Shown here piece after piece: positions 10,974-20,000 of a stretch of DNA of 64,000 nt. How positions within the stretch are numbered: the first letter of the stretch is position 1; each line of letters opens with the position of its first letter. Source of the stretch: Kitasatospora sp. NBC_01266 (GTDB taxonomy: Bacteria; Actinomycetota; Actinomycetes; Streptomycetales; Streptomycetaceae); NCBI RefSeq assembly GCF_036242395.1, contig NZ_CP108458.1, forward strand, positions 3,844,001 through 3,908,000, in the 5' to 3' direction. The notes below the pieces were generated by a model. That model worked only from the letters and a program-made list of their open reading frames with translations, was not told the origin of the DNA and ran no database searches. A program made the translations under genes and the position numbers.

Positions 10974-11002
10974 TTGCAACAGCGCATATCCAGCAGTAAT
11001 GT
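10974..11002 (+). promoter_or_regulatory. Promoter of the amino-acid permease gene
   Basis: TTGCAA (10974-10979) and TAATGT (10997-11002) are separated by 17 bp in an AT-richer pocket about 90 bp ahead of the permease start. This fits a vegetative-type actinobacterial promoter. Confidence 0.6.
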
Positions 11003-11092
11003 CACGCGGGCGCTGCCGCCGGGCTCGACGGCGCCGTGGTCCACGGACCCGTCTCCGCAGGTGCGGCCGGGTGATCGAACAGGGGGTGCCGG

Positions 11093-12661
11093 GTGTCGGT
11101 GTCGAGACGCGTCCGCTCCGCAGGCGGCGGCACGGGGCAGCCGGTCGGCCCGGTCGGCCAACAGGCCAGGGCCGAGGCCGAGGCCGCCGAGCACGGGCTG
11201 GCGCAGGTCTACCACGTCCGCGACCTGGTGGCGCTGTCGGTGTCCAGCGTCGGACCGCTGTTCAGCATCGCCGCCACCGGCGGGGTGATGGCCGGACTGG
11301 CCGGCTGGTGGACCCTGCCGTCCATCCTGGTGATCGCGGTGCCGTTCGTCATCGCCGCGTTCGTCTTCCGGCTGCTCAACCGGCACTTCCCGCACGCCGG
11401 GGCGTCCTACCACTGGTCGCGCCGGGTGATGGGGCCCACCGCGTCCCGGTTCCAGGCCTGGGTCCTGATCCTGGCGTACTTCACCTCGATCCCCCCGATC
11501 ATCATCCCGGCGGCGACCTACACCATCGCGCTGGTCGACCCCGCCGCGCACCCCTCGGCGCTGCTCCAACTCGCGGTCAGCGCCGGGTGGGTCGGCTTCG
11601 CGCTGATCCCGCTGCTGGGCGGGGCCCGCCCGACCGCGCGGATCACCCAGTCCTTCCTCGCGCTGGAACTCCTCGCGGTCCTCGCGCTCGCGGTGATCGG
11701 CGCCCTGCGCTGGCCGGCGCTGCACGTGCCGGTGCACTTCGGCGCCCCGCCGATCGGCGCCATGGTCACCGTGGCCGTGGTCGCGGCCACCATCCTGGAC
11801 GGCTGGGAGATCGACAGCTTCGCCTCCGAGGAGAGCCGCCGGCCCAGCACCGACCCCGGCACCGGCGGCATCATCGGCGCGTTCTTCGCGCTCGGCTTCT
11901 ACGCCCTGCTCTACCCGCTGATGTTCGCCGAGACGCCGTTGAAGGACCTGGCCGGGGCCGACAACCCGATGGCCGTGTGGGGCGACCGCCTGGTGCCGGG
12001 TGCGCCGTGGCTGATGCTGATACCCGTGCTCGCCTCGACCGCCGGCGGTCTCTGGCTGACCACCTACATCCTCAGCCGCGCCCTGTACTCGATGGGCCGC
12101 GAGGGGCTGCTGCCCCGGCCGCTGGGGCGGGTCAACGCCCGCAAGGTGCCGCAGACCGCCACCCTCTGCGCGCTGGGTGCGGCCCTCGCGGTGGTCGCCG
12201 CCCAACTGCTCTTCCCCTCGGTCTCCTCCTTCTTCGGGCTGGTGCTCTCCGCCGCCGGCTTCTTCCTGGTCGCGGAGTTCTTCCTGGACTCCCTCACCGC
12301 GACGGTCTTCCTGCGCCGGGTGCACCAGGGCCGCCACGGCCACAGTCACAGCCACGGACCGAACGCGGTACCGGACGCATCGCCGGACACGCCACCGCAC
12401 CGGCACCGCTCGCTGCTGATCGCCTCCGCCGTGGCCACCACGATGTTCGGCGCCTCGCTCGTCGGGTTCTTCGTCTACGGTCCCGCCGCGATCGGCTCGT
12501 CGATCGACTACGTGCTGCTCGCGCTGATCGGCCTCGGCGTGCTGTTCACCGTGCTGACCCGCCGGCACAGCGAGACCCACCACTTCAGCGGCCTCGACGT
12601 GGGCGGGGCGGCCGTCCCGCAGAGCGGTCAGAGCGCGCCACGGACTCCGGCCGCCCCCTGA
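11093..12661 (+). CDS. APC-family amino-acid permease
   Basis: This 522-residue protein with about twelve membrane helices is of the amino acid-polyamine-organocation family. The motif SVGPLFSIAATGG in helix 1 is the substrate-binding break typical of APC proteins, and ILDGWEIDSFASEE resembles the conserved helix 6 region. It would import amino acids or amines by proton coupling at the cytoplasmic membrane. GTG 11093 follows AGGGGG by a few bases; a second GTG six bases on is possible. A His-rich cytoplasmic loop (HQGRHGHSHSHG) is unusual. The divergent-facing HTH-cupin gene just downstream may be its regulator, since such pairs are common. Confidence 0.88.
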   Translation: MSVSRRVRSAGGGTGQPVGPVGQQARAEAEAAEHGLAQVYHVRDLVALSVSSVGPLFSIAATGGVMAGLAGWWTLPSILVIAVPFVIAAFVFRLLNRHFPHAGASYHWSRRVMGPTASRFQAWVLILAYFTSIPPIIIPAATYTIALVDPAAHPSALLQLAVSAGWVGFALIPLLGGARPTARITQSFLALELLAVLALAVIGALRWPALHVPVHFGAPPIGAMVTVAVVAATILDGWEIDSFASEESRRPSTDPGTGGIIGAFFALGFYALLYPLMFAETPLKDLAGADNPMAVWGDRLVPGAPWLMLIPVLASTAGGLWLTTYILSRALYSMGREGLLPRPLGRVNARKVPQTATLCALGAALAVVAAQLLFPSVSSFFGLVLSAAGFFLVAEFFLDSLTATVFLRRVHQGRHGHSHSHGPNAVPDASPDTPPHRHRSLLIASAVATTMFGASLVGFFVYGPAAIGSSIDYVLLALIGLGVLFTVLTRRHSETHHFSGLDVGGAAVPQSGQSAPRTPAAP

Positions 12662-12704
12662 GCACCCGCCGTCCGCGTTCCGTGCACCGAACCCACGCCG
12701 TTCG

Positions 12705-13334
12705 TCAAACCGAACCCTGGGTGGCGGCGAACTCGGGGTCGGTCAGGTGCAGCCGCTGCTCGGTGCGGTGGTGCAGCAGCAGCACCGAGTGCACCGGGCC
12801 GTCCAGCGCGGTGTAGCTGTGCGGCAGCGCGGCGTCGAACCCCACGTAGTCGCCGGGCCCCAGCTCCACCTCGTGGCCGTCCACCCGCACGCCGAGCCGG
12901 CCGGACTGGACCACGGTGTGCTCGCTGCCGACGTGGCCGAGCGAGTCCTGCCGGCAACCGGCCCGCACCTGCTGGTCGTAGATCTCGAAGACCGACTCGC
13001 CCGCCTCGATCCGGCGCAGCGGGCGCAGGTCGACGCCCTCGCCGCGCAGCACGTCGACCTCGGCGCCGCGCACCACGGTCAGCGGCCCGGTCGGCCGGCC
13101 GTCCACCAGGTCGGAGATCGGCACCTCCAGGACCCGCGAGAGGCTGAAGACCGTCTCGATGGTGGGGTTGCCGGTGCCCGACTCCAGCTGCGACAGGGTC
13201 GCCTTGCCGATCTTCGAGCGGCGGGCCAGCTCGGAGATCGACAGGCCGCGCTGGGTCCGCACCCGCTTCAGGTTGGCACCCAGCACCTCCCGGACCGACC
13301 CCTCGGGGACCTCGGAGACCTCGGAGACGCTCAC
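12705..13334 (-). CDS. XRE regulator with C-terminal cupin sensor
   Basis: This 209-residue protein has a helix-turn-helix (about 18-72, RGLSISELARRSKIGKATLSQLE) followed by a cupin_2 barrel (about 125-195, with GDYVGFDAALPHSYTA). HTH-cupin proteins usually repress genes for amino-acid or polyamine uptake and metabolism and bind a small ligand in the cupin. It sits convergent to the permease and divergent from pepP, so either could be a target. The ligand is not deducible. Confidence 0.88.
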   Translation of the reverse strand: MSVSEVSEVPEGSVREVLGANLKRVRTQRGLSISELARRSKIGKATLSQLESGTGNPTIETVFSLSRVLEVPISDLVDGRPTGPLTVVRGAEVDVLRGEGVDLRPLRRIEAGESVFEIYDQQVRAGCRQDSLGHVGSEHTVVQSGRLGVRVDGHEVELGPGDYVGFDAALPHSYTALDGPVHSVLLLHHRTEQRLHLTDPEFAATQGSV

Positions 13335-13429
13335 GCGCTGCCCCTTTCGTTCCGCCAGCGTTCGGTATACCGTACGAGCTTGCCAGCCGACGTGTTCATT
13401 ATGCCGATCGCTCCATCCAGGAGGCAGTC

Positions 13430-14884
13430 GTGACCGAGCAGCCCGTGAACCACCCCGCCGAGCAGCCCGTCAAGCAGCGCAAGAACGGTCTGGGCCGGGG
13501 CGTGAGCGAGGAACTCGCCGCGAACATGCAGCAGGGCTGGGCCGACACCGAGCAGTACGACCTCGACCCCCTCCCCCAGGCGGCGCACACCGCCCGCCGC
13601 CGCGCCGACCTGTCCGCCCGCTTCCCCGGCGAGCGCCTGGTGGTCCCGGCCGGCAACCGCAAGGTCCGCGCCAACGACACCGACCACCCGTTCCGCCCCT
13701 CCTCCGACTACGCGTATCTGACGGGCGATCAGTCCGAGGACGGCGTCCTGGTCCTGGAGCCGGCAGCGGACGGCGGTCACCTGGCCACCGCCTACCTGCT
13801 GCCCCGATCCGACCGGGAGAACGGCGAGTTCTGGCTCGACAGCCACGGCGAACTGTGGGACGGCCGGCGCAACAGCCTCACTGAGAACGAACGACTGCTC
13901 GGCCTGCCCTGCCAGGACGTGCGCCAACTGGCCGACACGCTCGGGCAGTCCACCGGTCCGGTCCGCCTGCTGCGCGGCTACGACGCCGGTCTCGAGGCCG
14001 CCCTGCGGGACAAGGTGACCGCCGAGCGGGACGAGGAGTTCCGTGTCTTCCTCTCCGAACTACGCCTGATAAAGGACGAGTTCGAGATCGCCGAGCTGCG
14101 CTTCGCCTGCGAGTCCACCGCGCGCGGCTTCGAGGACACCTTCCGGGTGCTGGACAAGGCGCAGCAGACCTCGGAGCGCTACCTGGAGGGCACCTTCTTC
14201 CTGCGGGCCCGGGTCGAGGGCAACGCGGTGGGCTACAGCACGATCTGCGCCGCCGGGCCGCACGCCACGATCATGCACTGGGTGCGCAACGACGGCCCGG
14301 TCCGCCCCGGCGAACTGCTGCTGCTCGACGCCGGGGTGGAGACCCGCCACCTCTACACCGCCGACATCACCCGCACCGTCCCGATCAACGGCCGATTCAC
14401 CCCGCTGCAGCGCAAGATCTACGACGCGGTCTACGCGGCGCAGGAGGCCGGCATCGCCGCCGTGAAGCCCGGCGCCGCCTACCGCGACTTCCACGACGCC
14501 GCCCAGCGGGTGATGACCGAACACCTGGTCTCCTGGGGCGTGCTCGGTGACGTCTCAGTGGACCAGGCCTTCGAACTCGGCCTGCAGCGCCGCTTCACCC
14601 TGGCCGGCACCGGCCACATGCTCGGCATGGACGTGCACGACTGCGCCGTGGCCCGCACCGAGCTGTACGTCGACGGCACGCTCGCGCCCGGCATGGTGCT
14701 CACCGTCGAGCCGGGGATCTACTTCCAGGCCGACGACCTGACCGTGCCCGCCGAATACCGTGGCATCGGCGTCCGGATCGAGGACGACATCCTGGTCACC
14801 GAGAGCGGCAACGAGAACCTGTCGGCCGCAATGCCCCGGCAGGCGGACGCGGTCGAGGCCTGGATGGCGGAGCTGCTCGGCTGA
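13430..14884 (+). CDS. pepP: Xaa-Pro aminopeptidase (aminopeptidase P)
   Basis: This M24-family metallopeptidase removes N-terminal residues before proline. The 484-residue protein has the non-catalytic N-domain (about 60-210) and a pita-bread domain with the dimetal ligands: D300 and D312 (in DAGVETRHLYTADITRT), the histidine in GTGHMLGMDVHD, and glutamates in TVEPGIYF and GVRIEDD. GTG 13430 is preceded by a full AGGAGG. It is divergent from the HTH-cupin regulator with a 95-bp gap. Length is normal for Streptomyces PepP. It probably recycles proline-containing peptides in the cytoplasm. Confidence 0.95.
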   Translation: MTEQPVNHPAEQPVKQRKNGLGRGVSEELAANMQQGWADTEQYDLDPLPQAAHTARRRADLSARFPGERLVVPAGNRKVRANDTDHPFRPSSDYAYLTGDQSEDGVLVLEPAADGGHLATAYLLPRSDRENGEFWLDSHGELWDGRRNSLTENERLLGLPCQDVRQLADTLGQSTGPVRLLRGYDAGLEAALRDKVTAERDEEFRVFLSELRLIKDEFEIAELRFACESTARGFEDTFRVLDKAQQTSERYLEGTFFLRARVEGNAVGYSTICAAGPHATIMHWVRNDGPVRPGELLLLDAGVETRHLYTADITRTVPINGRFTPLQRKIYDAVYAAQEAGIAAVKPGAAYRDFHDAAQRVMTEHLVSWGVLGDVSVDQAFELGLQRRFTLAGTGHMLGMDVHDCAVARTELYVDGTLAPGMVLTVEPGIYFQADDLTVPAEYRGIGVRIEDDILVTESGNENLSAAMPRQADAVEAWMAELLG

Positions 14885-14885
14885 G

Positions 14886-15572
14886 TCAGGCCTGCAGCGT
14901 CCCCTCCACGGCCGCCTTGGTGAGGCCCAGGCCGCTCAACGCACCCTCACCGTGCTCGAATTCGAGCAGCGCGAGCAGGATGTGCTCGGTGCCGACGTAG
15001 TTGTGGGACAGTCGGATCGCCTCCCGGAAGGTCAGCTCCAGCACCTTGCGGGCACCCGCGTCGTACGGGATCAGGTCGGGCACCTCGGCCGCCGCACCGG
15101 GCAGCGCGGCACTCACGGCGGCCCGGACCGCGTCCGGGGTGAGGCGCTGGGCGGCCAGCGCCTTGCCACCGAGACCCTCTGGCTCGTGCAGCAGTCCGAG
15201 GGCGAGGTGGCCGGCCCCGATCTCGTCGTTGCCGGCCGCCCGCGCCTCCTCCTGCGCGGCCATCACCACATGGCGCGCGCGGTCGGTGAACCGGCCGAAG
15301 CCCTGGCTTGGATCGAGGTCGGTGGGCTCCCCCGGATCCTTGGGCACGAACCGCTTCTGCGCCGCCTGCCGGGTCACCCCCATGCTGCGCCCGATGTCGC
15401 TCCAGGATGCGCCGGAGCGGCGGGCCTGGTCCACGAAGTGGCCGATCAGGTGGTCGGCCACTTCGCCGAGGTGGTCGGCGGCGATGACCGCGCTGGAGAG
15501 CTGCTCCAGAACGTCACCGTTGGTCTGCTTGATGCCGTGGATGAGGTCATCCAGGCGAACGGGATGCGTCAT
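14886..15572 (-). CDS. Stand-alone ClpC N-domain protein with HTH, ClpC2-like
   Basis: This 228-residue protein has an N-terminal helical HTH-like segment (about 40-75, SWSDIGRSMGVTRQAAQKRF) followed by two Clp-N repeats (about 90-228; FTDRARHVVMAAQEEAR and LSHNYVGTEHILLALLEFE). These closely copy the ClpC N-domain encoded at 292. It has no ATPase module, so it cannot unfold proteins. The design resembles mycobacterial ClpC2, reported to bind ClpC1-targeting peptides as a decoy and to control its own expression. The start ATG lies exactly at the predicted transcription start, so the mRNA should be leaderless. A role as ClpC-ligand sensor or decoy is inference. Confidence 0.85.
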   Translation of the reverse strand: MTHPVRLDDLIHGIKQTNGDVLEQLSSAVIAADHLGEVADHLIGHFVDQARRSGASWSDIGRSMGVTRQAAQKRFVPKDPGEPTDLDPSQGFGRFTDRARHVVMAAQEEARAAGNDEIGAGHLALGLLHEPEGLGGKALAAQRLTPDAVRAAVSAALPGAAAEVPDLIPYDAGARKVLELTFREAIRLSHNYVGTEHILLALLEFEHGEGALSGLGLTKAAVEGTLQA

Positions 15573-15574
15573 GC

Positions 15575-15591
15575 GTCAACCGTAGGTTGAC
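15575..15591. promoter_or_regulatory. Operator O1 over the -10 of the ClpC2-like gene
   Basis: A 17-bp palindrome of the form GTCAACC-N3-GGTTGAC covers the predicted -10 element. It is probably the autoregulatory binding site of the adjacent HTH protein. Confidence 0.7.
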
Positions 15592-15607
15592 ACTTGACGT
15601 CCGTCAA
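15579..15607 (-). promoter_or_regulatory. Leaderless promoter of the ClpC2-like gene
   Basis: On the minus strand, TTGACG (15607-15602) and TACGGT (15584-15579) are separated by exactly 17 bp. The ATG begins seven bases after the -10, so transcription should start at the A of the start codon. Confidence 0.75.
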
Positions 15608-15619
15608 CCCTGGGTTGAC
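15603..15619. promoter_or_regulatory. Operator O2 over the -35 of the ClpC2-like gene
   Basis: A second perfect GTCAACC-N3-GGTTGAC palindrome covers the -35. Its centre is 28 bp from that of O1, and an overlapping TTGACG-TC-CGTCAA inverted repeat lies between them. Confidence 0.7.
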
Positions 15620-15620
15620 A

Positions 15621-15848
15621 CTACTGACCGCCGAGCAGCCCTTCGGTCGCCGTGGTGGCGTTCGGGGCGGCGGCGGCAGGACCATGGTGGTTGCCGAGCA
15701 GGGAGTCGACGAGCGGGTTGTTGCCCGCCAGGTTCGGCCTGGTGCCGTCACCGATCACGGTTTCGGCGTGGGCGGCACTGGGCGCCACCAGGGAGGCCGC
15801 GAAGCCGACGGCGAGGGAGGCGACGGCCAGCATGCTGCGCTTCTTCAT
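15621..15848 (-). CDS. Small secreted protein
   Basis: From ATG 15848 the product has 75 residues: a clear signal peptide (MKKRSMLAVASLAVGFAASL with cleavage after AHA) and a mature part of about 48 residues rich in G, N and A (GNNPLVDSLLGN, TEGLLGGQ). It resembles small exported proteins of streptomycetes but matches no family I can name; it lacks chaplin or rodlin signatures. A GTG at 15887 would add 13 Arg-rich residues and has a distant GGAAAG site, so the start is uncertain. It begins upstream of and on the same strand as the ClpC2-like gene. Confidence 0.6.
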   Translation of the reverse strand: MKKRSMLAVASLAVGFAASLVAPSAAHAETVIGDGTRPNLAGNNPLVDSLLGNHHGPAAAAPNATTATEGLLGGQ

Positions 15849-16019
15849 GCGCTGGATAACGAGGCGGCGGGCGCGGGGTTTCGCCACTCACACAGGTGAC
15901 TTTCCGCGATCTGATGATGGCTCAGATCATGGTCGGTGCTAACGTCCGCCGCATAGAAACGATTTGGCCCCGACGGTGCTACCAACACCTCGGGGCCCGG
16001 CACGAGAGATCACTTCCCG

Positions 16020-17072
16020 ATGCACATCCACTTTAGCGCGCCCGAGCGCTATCTCCGGGCAGACCACGCCATTATCCGCCACCCGCGACTGAACGGGACG
16101 GCGAAGACCCTGCTCCTCTGGTCGCTCTCCATGCGACAGGGCCACCTGGACACCATCCTGACGATCGGTCAGCGAATGCCGGAGGGCCGGCAGGCGGTCA
16201 GCACCGCACGCGCCCAACTGGTGGCCGAGGGCTACCTGCACGTGCGCCGGTTCCAGCACCCCACCAAGGGCACCTGGCACACCGACGTGATGGTCAGCAG
16301 CGTTCCGCTGACAGCGCCGGAGGAGATCGCCGCAGCGTGGGCGGCGGCGAGACGTGAGGCCGAGCAGGCGTCGCCGACTCACCAGGGCCCGACAGTCGGT
16401 GGCACAGCGGTTCGGGGAGTCGGCAGTTCCCCCCTTAGTGATAACCCCATCGGGGAGAACCACCCTCCCGGCGAGCCCGATCCGGAACTGGAAACGGAAC
16501 TGGAAACGGTTCCAGATCCGGAAGAACCGGAACCGGAACCGGCAGAGTCCGCCGGCCTGATCGCGGCAGCGGGCCGGGTGCTCTCCCGACTGCTCGCCCG
16601 GGAGGCCCGGTTGGCGCTCGGCGTGGGCGAGATCCTCTCGCTGGCCCCGCTGGCCGCCGAGTGGCTCGCCCGCGACCGCAGCGAGGCCCGGTTGGGGCGC
16701 GCGCTGCTGGACGGCCTGCCCAGGGGGCGGATCTTCGCGCCGGTGGCGTTCCTGCGCGGGCGGCTGGAACGGAAGATGCCGTTTCCCCGCGAGGACACGC
16801 CGCCCCCGCTGCCGCTGCGGGAGTGCGCTGACTGCCAGGGTCCGGTGCGCGACGGCGAGGCGTGTGGCGCGTGCGCTGCGCAGGCGGGGCGGGTTGACCC
16901 GCAGGCGGCGGAGCGCACCCGGCGCGGGGCTGCGGCCGCGCGGGCGGCGATGGCCGGTGTGCGGGACGGTCGGCTTGGCGGCGGCGGTCGGCTCGGTAGC
17001 GGTAGGCTCGGCGGCGGCGGTCGGCTCGGCGCTGCTCGGGGCCCGGTGACGGTCGGTGCGCTGTGCGGCTGA
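16020..17072 (+). CDS. HTH-domain protein with acidic linker and zinc ribbon
   Basis: This 350-residue protein begins MHIHFSAPERYL. It has a winged-helix-like N-domain (about 10-100, with LNGTAKTLLLWSLSMRQGH and GRQAVSTARAQLVAEGYLHV) of a type usual in actinomycetes. An acidic linker follows (PELETELETVPDPEEPEPEP), then a helical region and a C-x2-C-x9-C-x2-C zinc ribbon (CADC and CGAC, about 280-296). The tail is a low-complexity repeat of RLGGGGRLG. It is probably a DNA-binding protein; its role is unknown. It converges with the NACHT gene, with five bases between the stops. Confidence 0.65.
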   Translation: MHIHFSAPERYLRADHAIIRHPRLNGTAKTLLLWSLSMRQGHLDTILTIGQRMPEGRQAVSTARAQLVAEGYLHVRRFQHPTKGTWHTDVMVSSVPLTAPEEIAAAWAAARREAEQASPTHQGPTVGGTAVRGVGSSPLSDNPIGENHPPGEPDPELETELETVPDPEEPEPEPAESAGLIAAAGRVLSRLLAREARLALGVGEILSLAPLAAEWLARDRSEARLGRALLDGLPRGRIFAPVAFLRGRLERKMPFPREDTPPPLPLRECADCQGPVRDGEACGACAAQAGRVDPQAAERTRRGAAAARAAMAGVRDGRLGGGGRLGSGRLGGGGRLGAARGPVTVGALCG

Positions 17073-17077
17073 GCCCG

Positions 17078-20000
17078 TCAGCTCCCGAGGCTGGCCCGGA
17101 CCGCCGCCGTCAGCGGATGCGCCTCGCTCAGGTAGGTCAGGCACAGCGCCAGGGTCCGGCCCGCGAGTTGGGCCGCCTCCACCGACTCGCCCGCCGCCCA
17201 GTGCGCCTTGGCCAGCTGGTGGCGGGTGCGCAGGGTGTCCGGGTGGCGTTCGCCGAGCAGCGCCCAGCGGTCGCTGAGTACCGCCCGCAGTAGGTTGACC
17301 GCGCGGGCCGGATCGCCCGAGCGCCGGGTCGCGACGCCCAACTCGTAGCGCAGCGCCAGTGATTCGGGATGTTCGTCGCCGACCGAGCGTCTGGCCCGTT
17401 CCAGCGTGGTGTGCAGCAGGTCGAAGGCGGCGGCGCGCTCGCCCAGGCCCAGGTAGGCCACCGCCAGGTGGCGCCGGGCGGCGAAGGTGGCGGGGTGGGC
17501 CTGGCCGTAGACCCGGGTGCGGGCGACCTCGATGGCCTCCAGCAGCGGTACCGCGCGCAGTTGGTCGCCGGCGGCGATGTAGGCGGCGGCCAGCCGCAGG
17601 CCGGCGGTGAGGGTCGCCGGGTAGTCCTCGCCGAGGGCCCGCACGGTGTCGGCGTGGACCTGTTCCAGGGCGGGGACGGCGCGGGCGAGGTCGCCGAGTT
17701 CGACCAGTGCGGTGGCGAAGTCGGTGCGGATCGCCAGGGTGACCGGATCGTCCGCGCCGAGGATCCGTTCGGCGTCCGGCAGTAGCCATTCGAAGGCGGC
17801 GATCGCCTTGGTCAGCGCGCCGTTGTCGCGCAGCGCGGTGGCGTGGTTGCCCCGGGCCTCCAGGGCCAACCGGCTCTCGGGGCCGTGCAGTTCCTCGGTC
17901 TGCGCCTTGAGCTGCTCGAACAGCGGGACGGCCCGGTCGGTGGCCCCGGCCGTCAGGTAGGCGGTGGCCAGCCGGCTGCGGATGTGCAGCCGGTCGGCCG
18001 CGGCGGCCGTCGATTCGGCATCGGCGAGCAGCTGCTGGTAGCGGGTCAGCGCGCCGCTGAGCCGGCCGCAGTCCAGGTAGGCGTCGGCCAGCCGCAGTCG
18101 CGGGGCGAAGGTGTCGGGGTGTCCGGCGCCGTAGACCGCCTCGGAGAGGGTGACCAGCTGCTCCAGCACCGGGATCGCCTGCCCCAGGTCGCCGGCCTCC
18201 TGGTAGGCGCGGGCCAGCAGCTCCCGGGAGGCGAGGGCGTCCCGCTCGCTCTGCTCGGCCGCGATCCGGGCGTTGACGGCGACCAGTCTGGTCAACGCCT
18301 CCTCGCGGCCCATCCGTTCGAGCAGCCGGCAGACCAGCCAGAGCGGCAGGTCGGTGTCCGGGCCGAGCAGCGGCAGCAGTTCCTCGCCGATCGCGAACAG
18401 GCCCTGCCACTCGCGCTGTTCGAAGGCGGCCTGCTGCTCCACCGGATACAGCCGCAGCAGCGGCAGCAGGGTGGCCAGCACCGCGGCGCGGGTCTCCTCG
18501 TCCAGCACCGAGGCGTACGGCAGGCAGCTGGCGGCGACCAGCCGCAGCCAGCGGGCCTCGCGCGGCTCCGCCCGGCCGTCGGCCTCCGCCAGCAGCCCGT
18601 GCAGCAGGCGGACCCGGTCCGGGGGCGGGCAGTGGCCGACGGCCATCCGGATCACGTCGGCCCAGCGCTCGTCGGTGGCCATGCCGGCCAGCAGGCCGAA
18701 GTCCCGGTTCTGGGCGAACTCCCGTCCGGCGAGGTAGTCCTGGAAGGTGCGATGGACGAACTCGAAGGTGTCGACGCTGGTCTCGGTGAGCAGCCCGGTG
18801 CGCTCCACCAGGTGGCGCAGCATCTGTTCGGCGTCGATGCCGGCCCGCGCGGCGGGCAGGCTGGGCAGCACCTGGTCGATCTGGCGCAGCGCGTCGCTCC
18901 GGTCGCCCTCGTGCTGGCCGTTGAGCACCAGCCAGCGTGCCATCCGCTGCAGCGGGGCGAGTTGCTCCTCGCGGCCGAACTGGTGGCCGAGCGGCTCGAC
19001 CACCACCCGGCGCTGCTTGTCGCGGCGCAACAGCAGCATGTCCAGGGCGAGTTCGTACAGTTCCATCTTGCGCCGGGGCAGGGCGCCCTCCCACTCGCTG
19101 TGCAGGGCGCAGATCATCGCGCAGAGCAGCGGGCTGTCGGTGAGCAGTTCCAGCTCGGGCGACTGGCCCAGGGTGCGCCGCAGGGCGTGCTTGCGGGCGC
19201 GGAACTCCTCTTCCAGTGCTTCGAGTTCGGTGTCGGTCAGTTGCTCGGGGGCGGTCGCCTCGGTGGTGGCGCGTTCGGCGGCCAGGGCGGCCTGGTGCCA
19301 GCGGTCGATGAAGCGGTTGCGGTCCCACTCGTCCATCGGGCAGAGCAGCAGTTCCTCGAAGCGCAGGTGTTCGAGCCAGCGGGCGGGCACGCCGGAGGGG
19401 CGCACGGTGACCAGGGTGAAGCAGTTCGGATAGGAGGCGAGCAGTTCGGCCAGCCATTCGCCGGCCTCGTCGCGCTCGCTCTGCGGGATCTCGTCCAGGC
19501 CGTCGACCAGCAGGATCGCCCGCCCGGCGGCGAAGACCCGGTCGGCCCAGCCGGGTGGCTGGCCGTCCGCGACCGGGCTGCGGTCCATGGCGAGGAACTC
19601 GGCGGGGACCGGCTGCAGGTTGCGCAGCTGGAACATGGTGCGCAGCCGCAGCACGAACGGGACGCGGTAGTTGAGTTCGGCCAGCTCACCGACCAGGGTG
19701 CCGGCCACGGCGTTGACGGCGAGCCACTGCAGCAGGGTGGTCTTGCCGGAGCCGGCCTGGCCGCGCAGCAGGACCCGGCGGCGGTGCTTGAGCATGCCCT
19801 CGACCCGGCCGCGCCGGTCGGGCGGACCGAGCAGGCTGTCGCTGCCGGGTACCGCGTCGCTCTGCCGGTCGCGCCAGGTGACGGGGCGCACGGCGATCCG
19901 CTGCGGGCCGGAGAGTTGGACGGCCTGCAGGCTGAGATAGGCGGTGCCGAGGTCCCAGGGCAGCGACTGCGGCAGGCCGAAGATCTTCAGCCTGCCGTGC

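Noticed and set aside
15588..15617. Plus-strand promoter TTGACA...TGGGTT in the operator region
   Set aside because: There is no plus-strand gene downstream; the hexamer is part of the palindrome.
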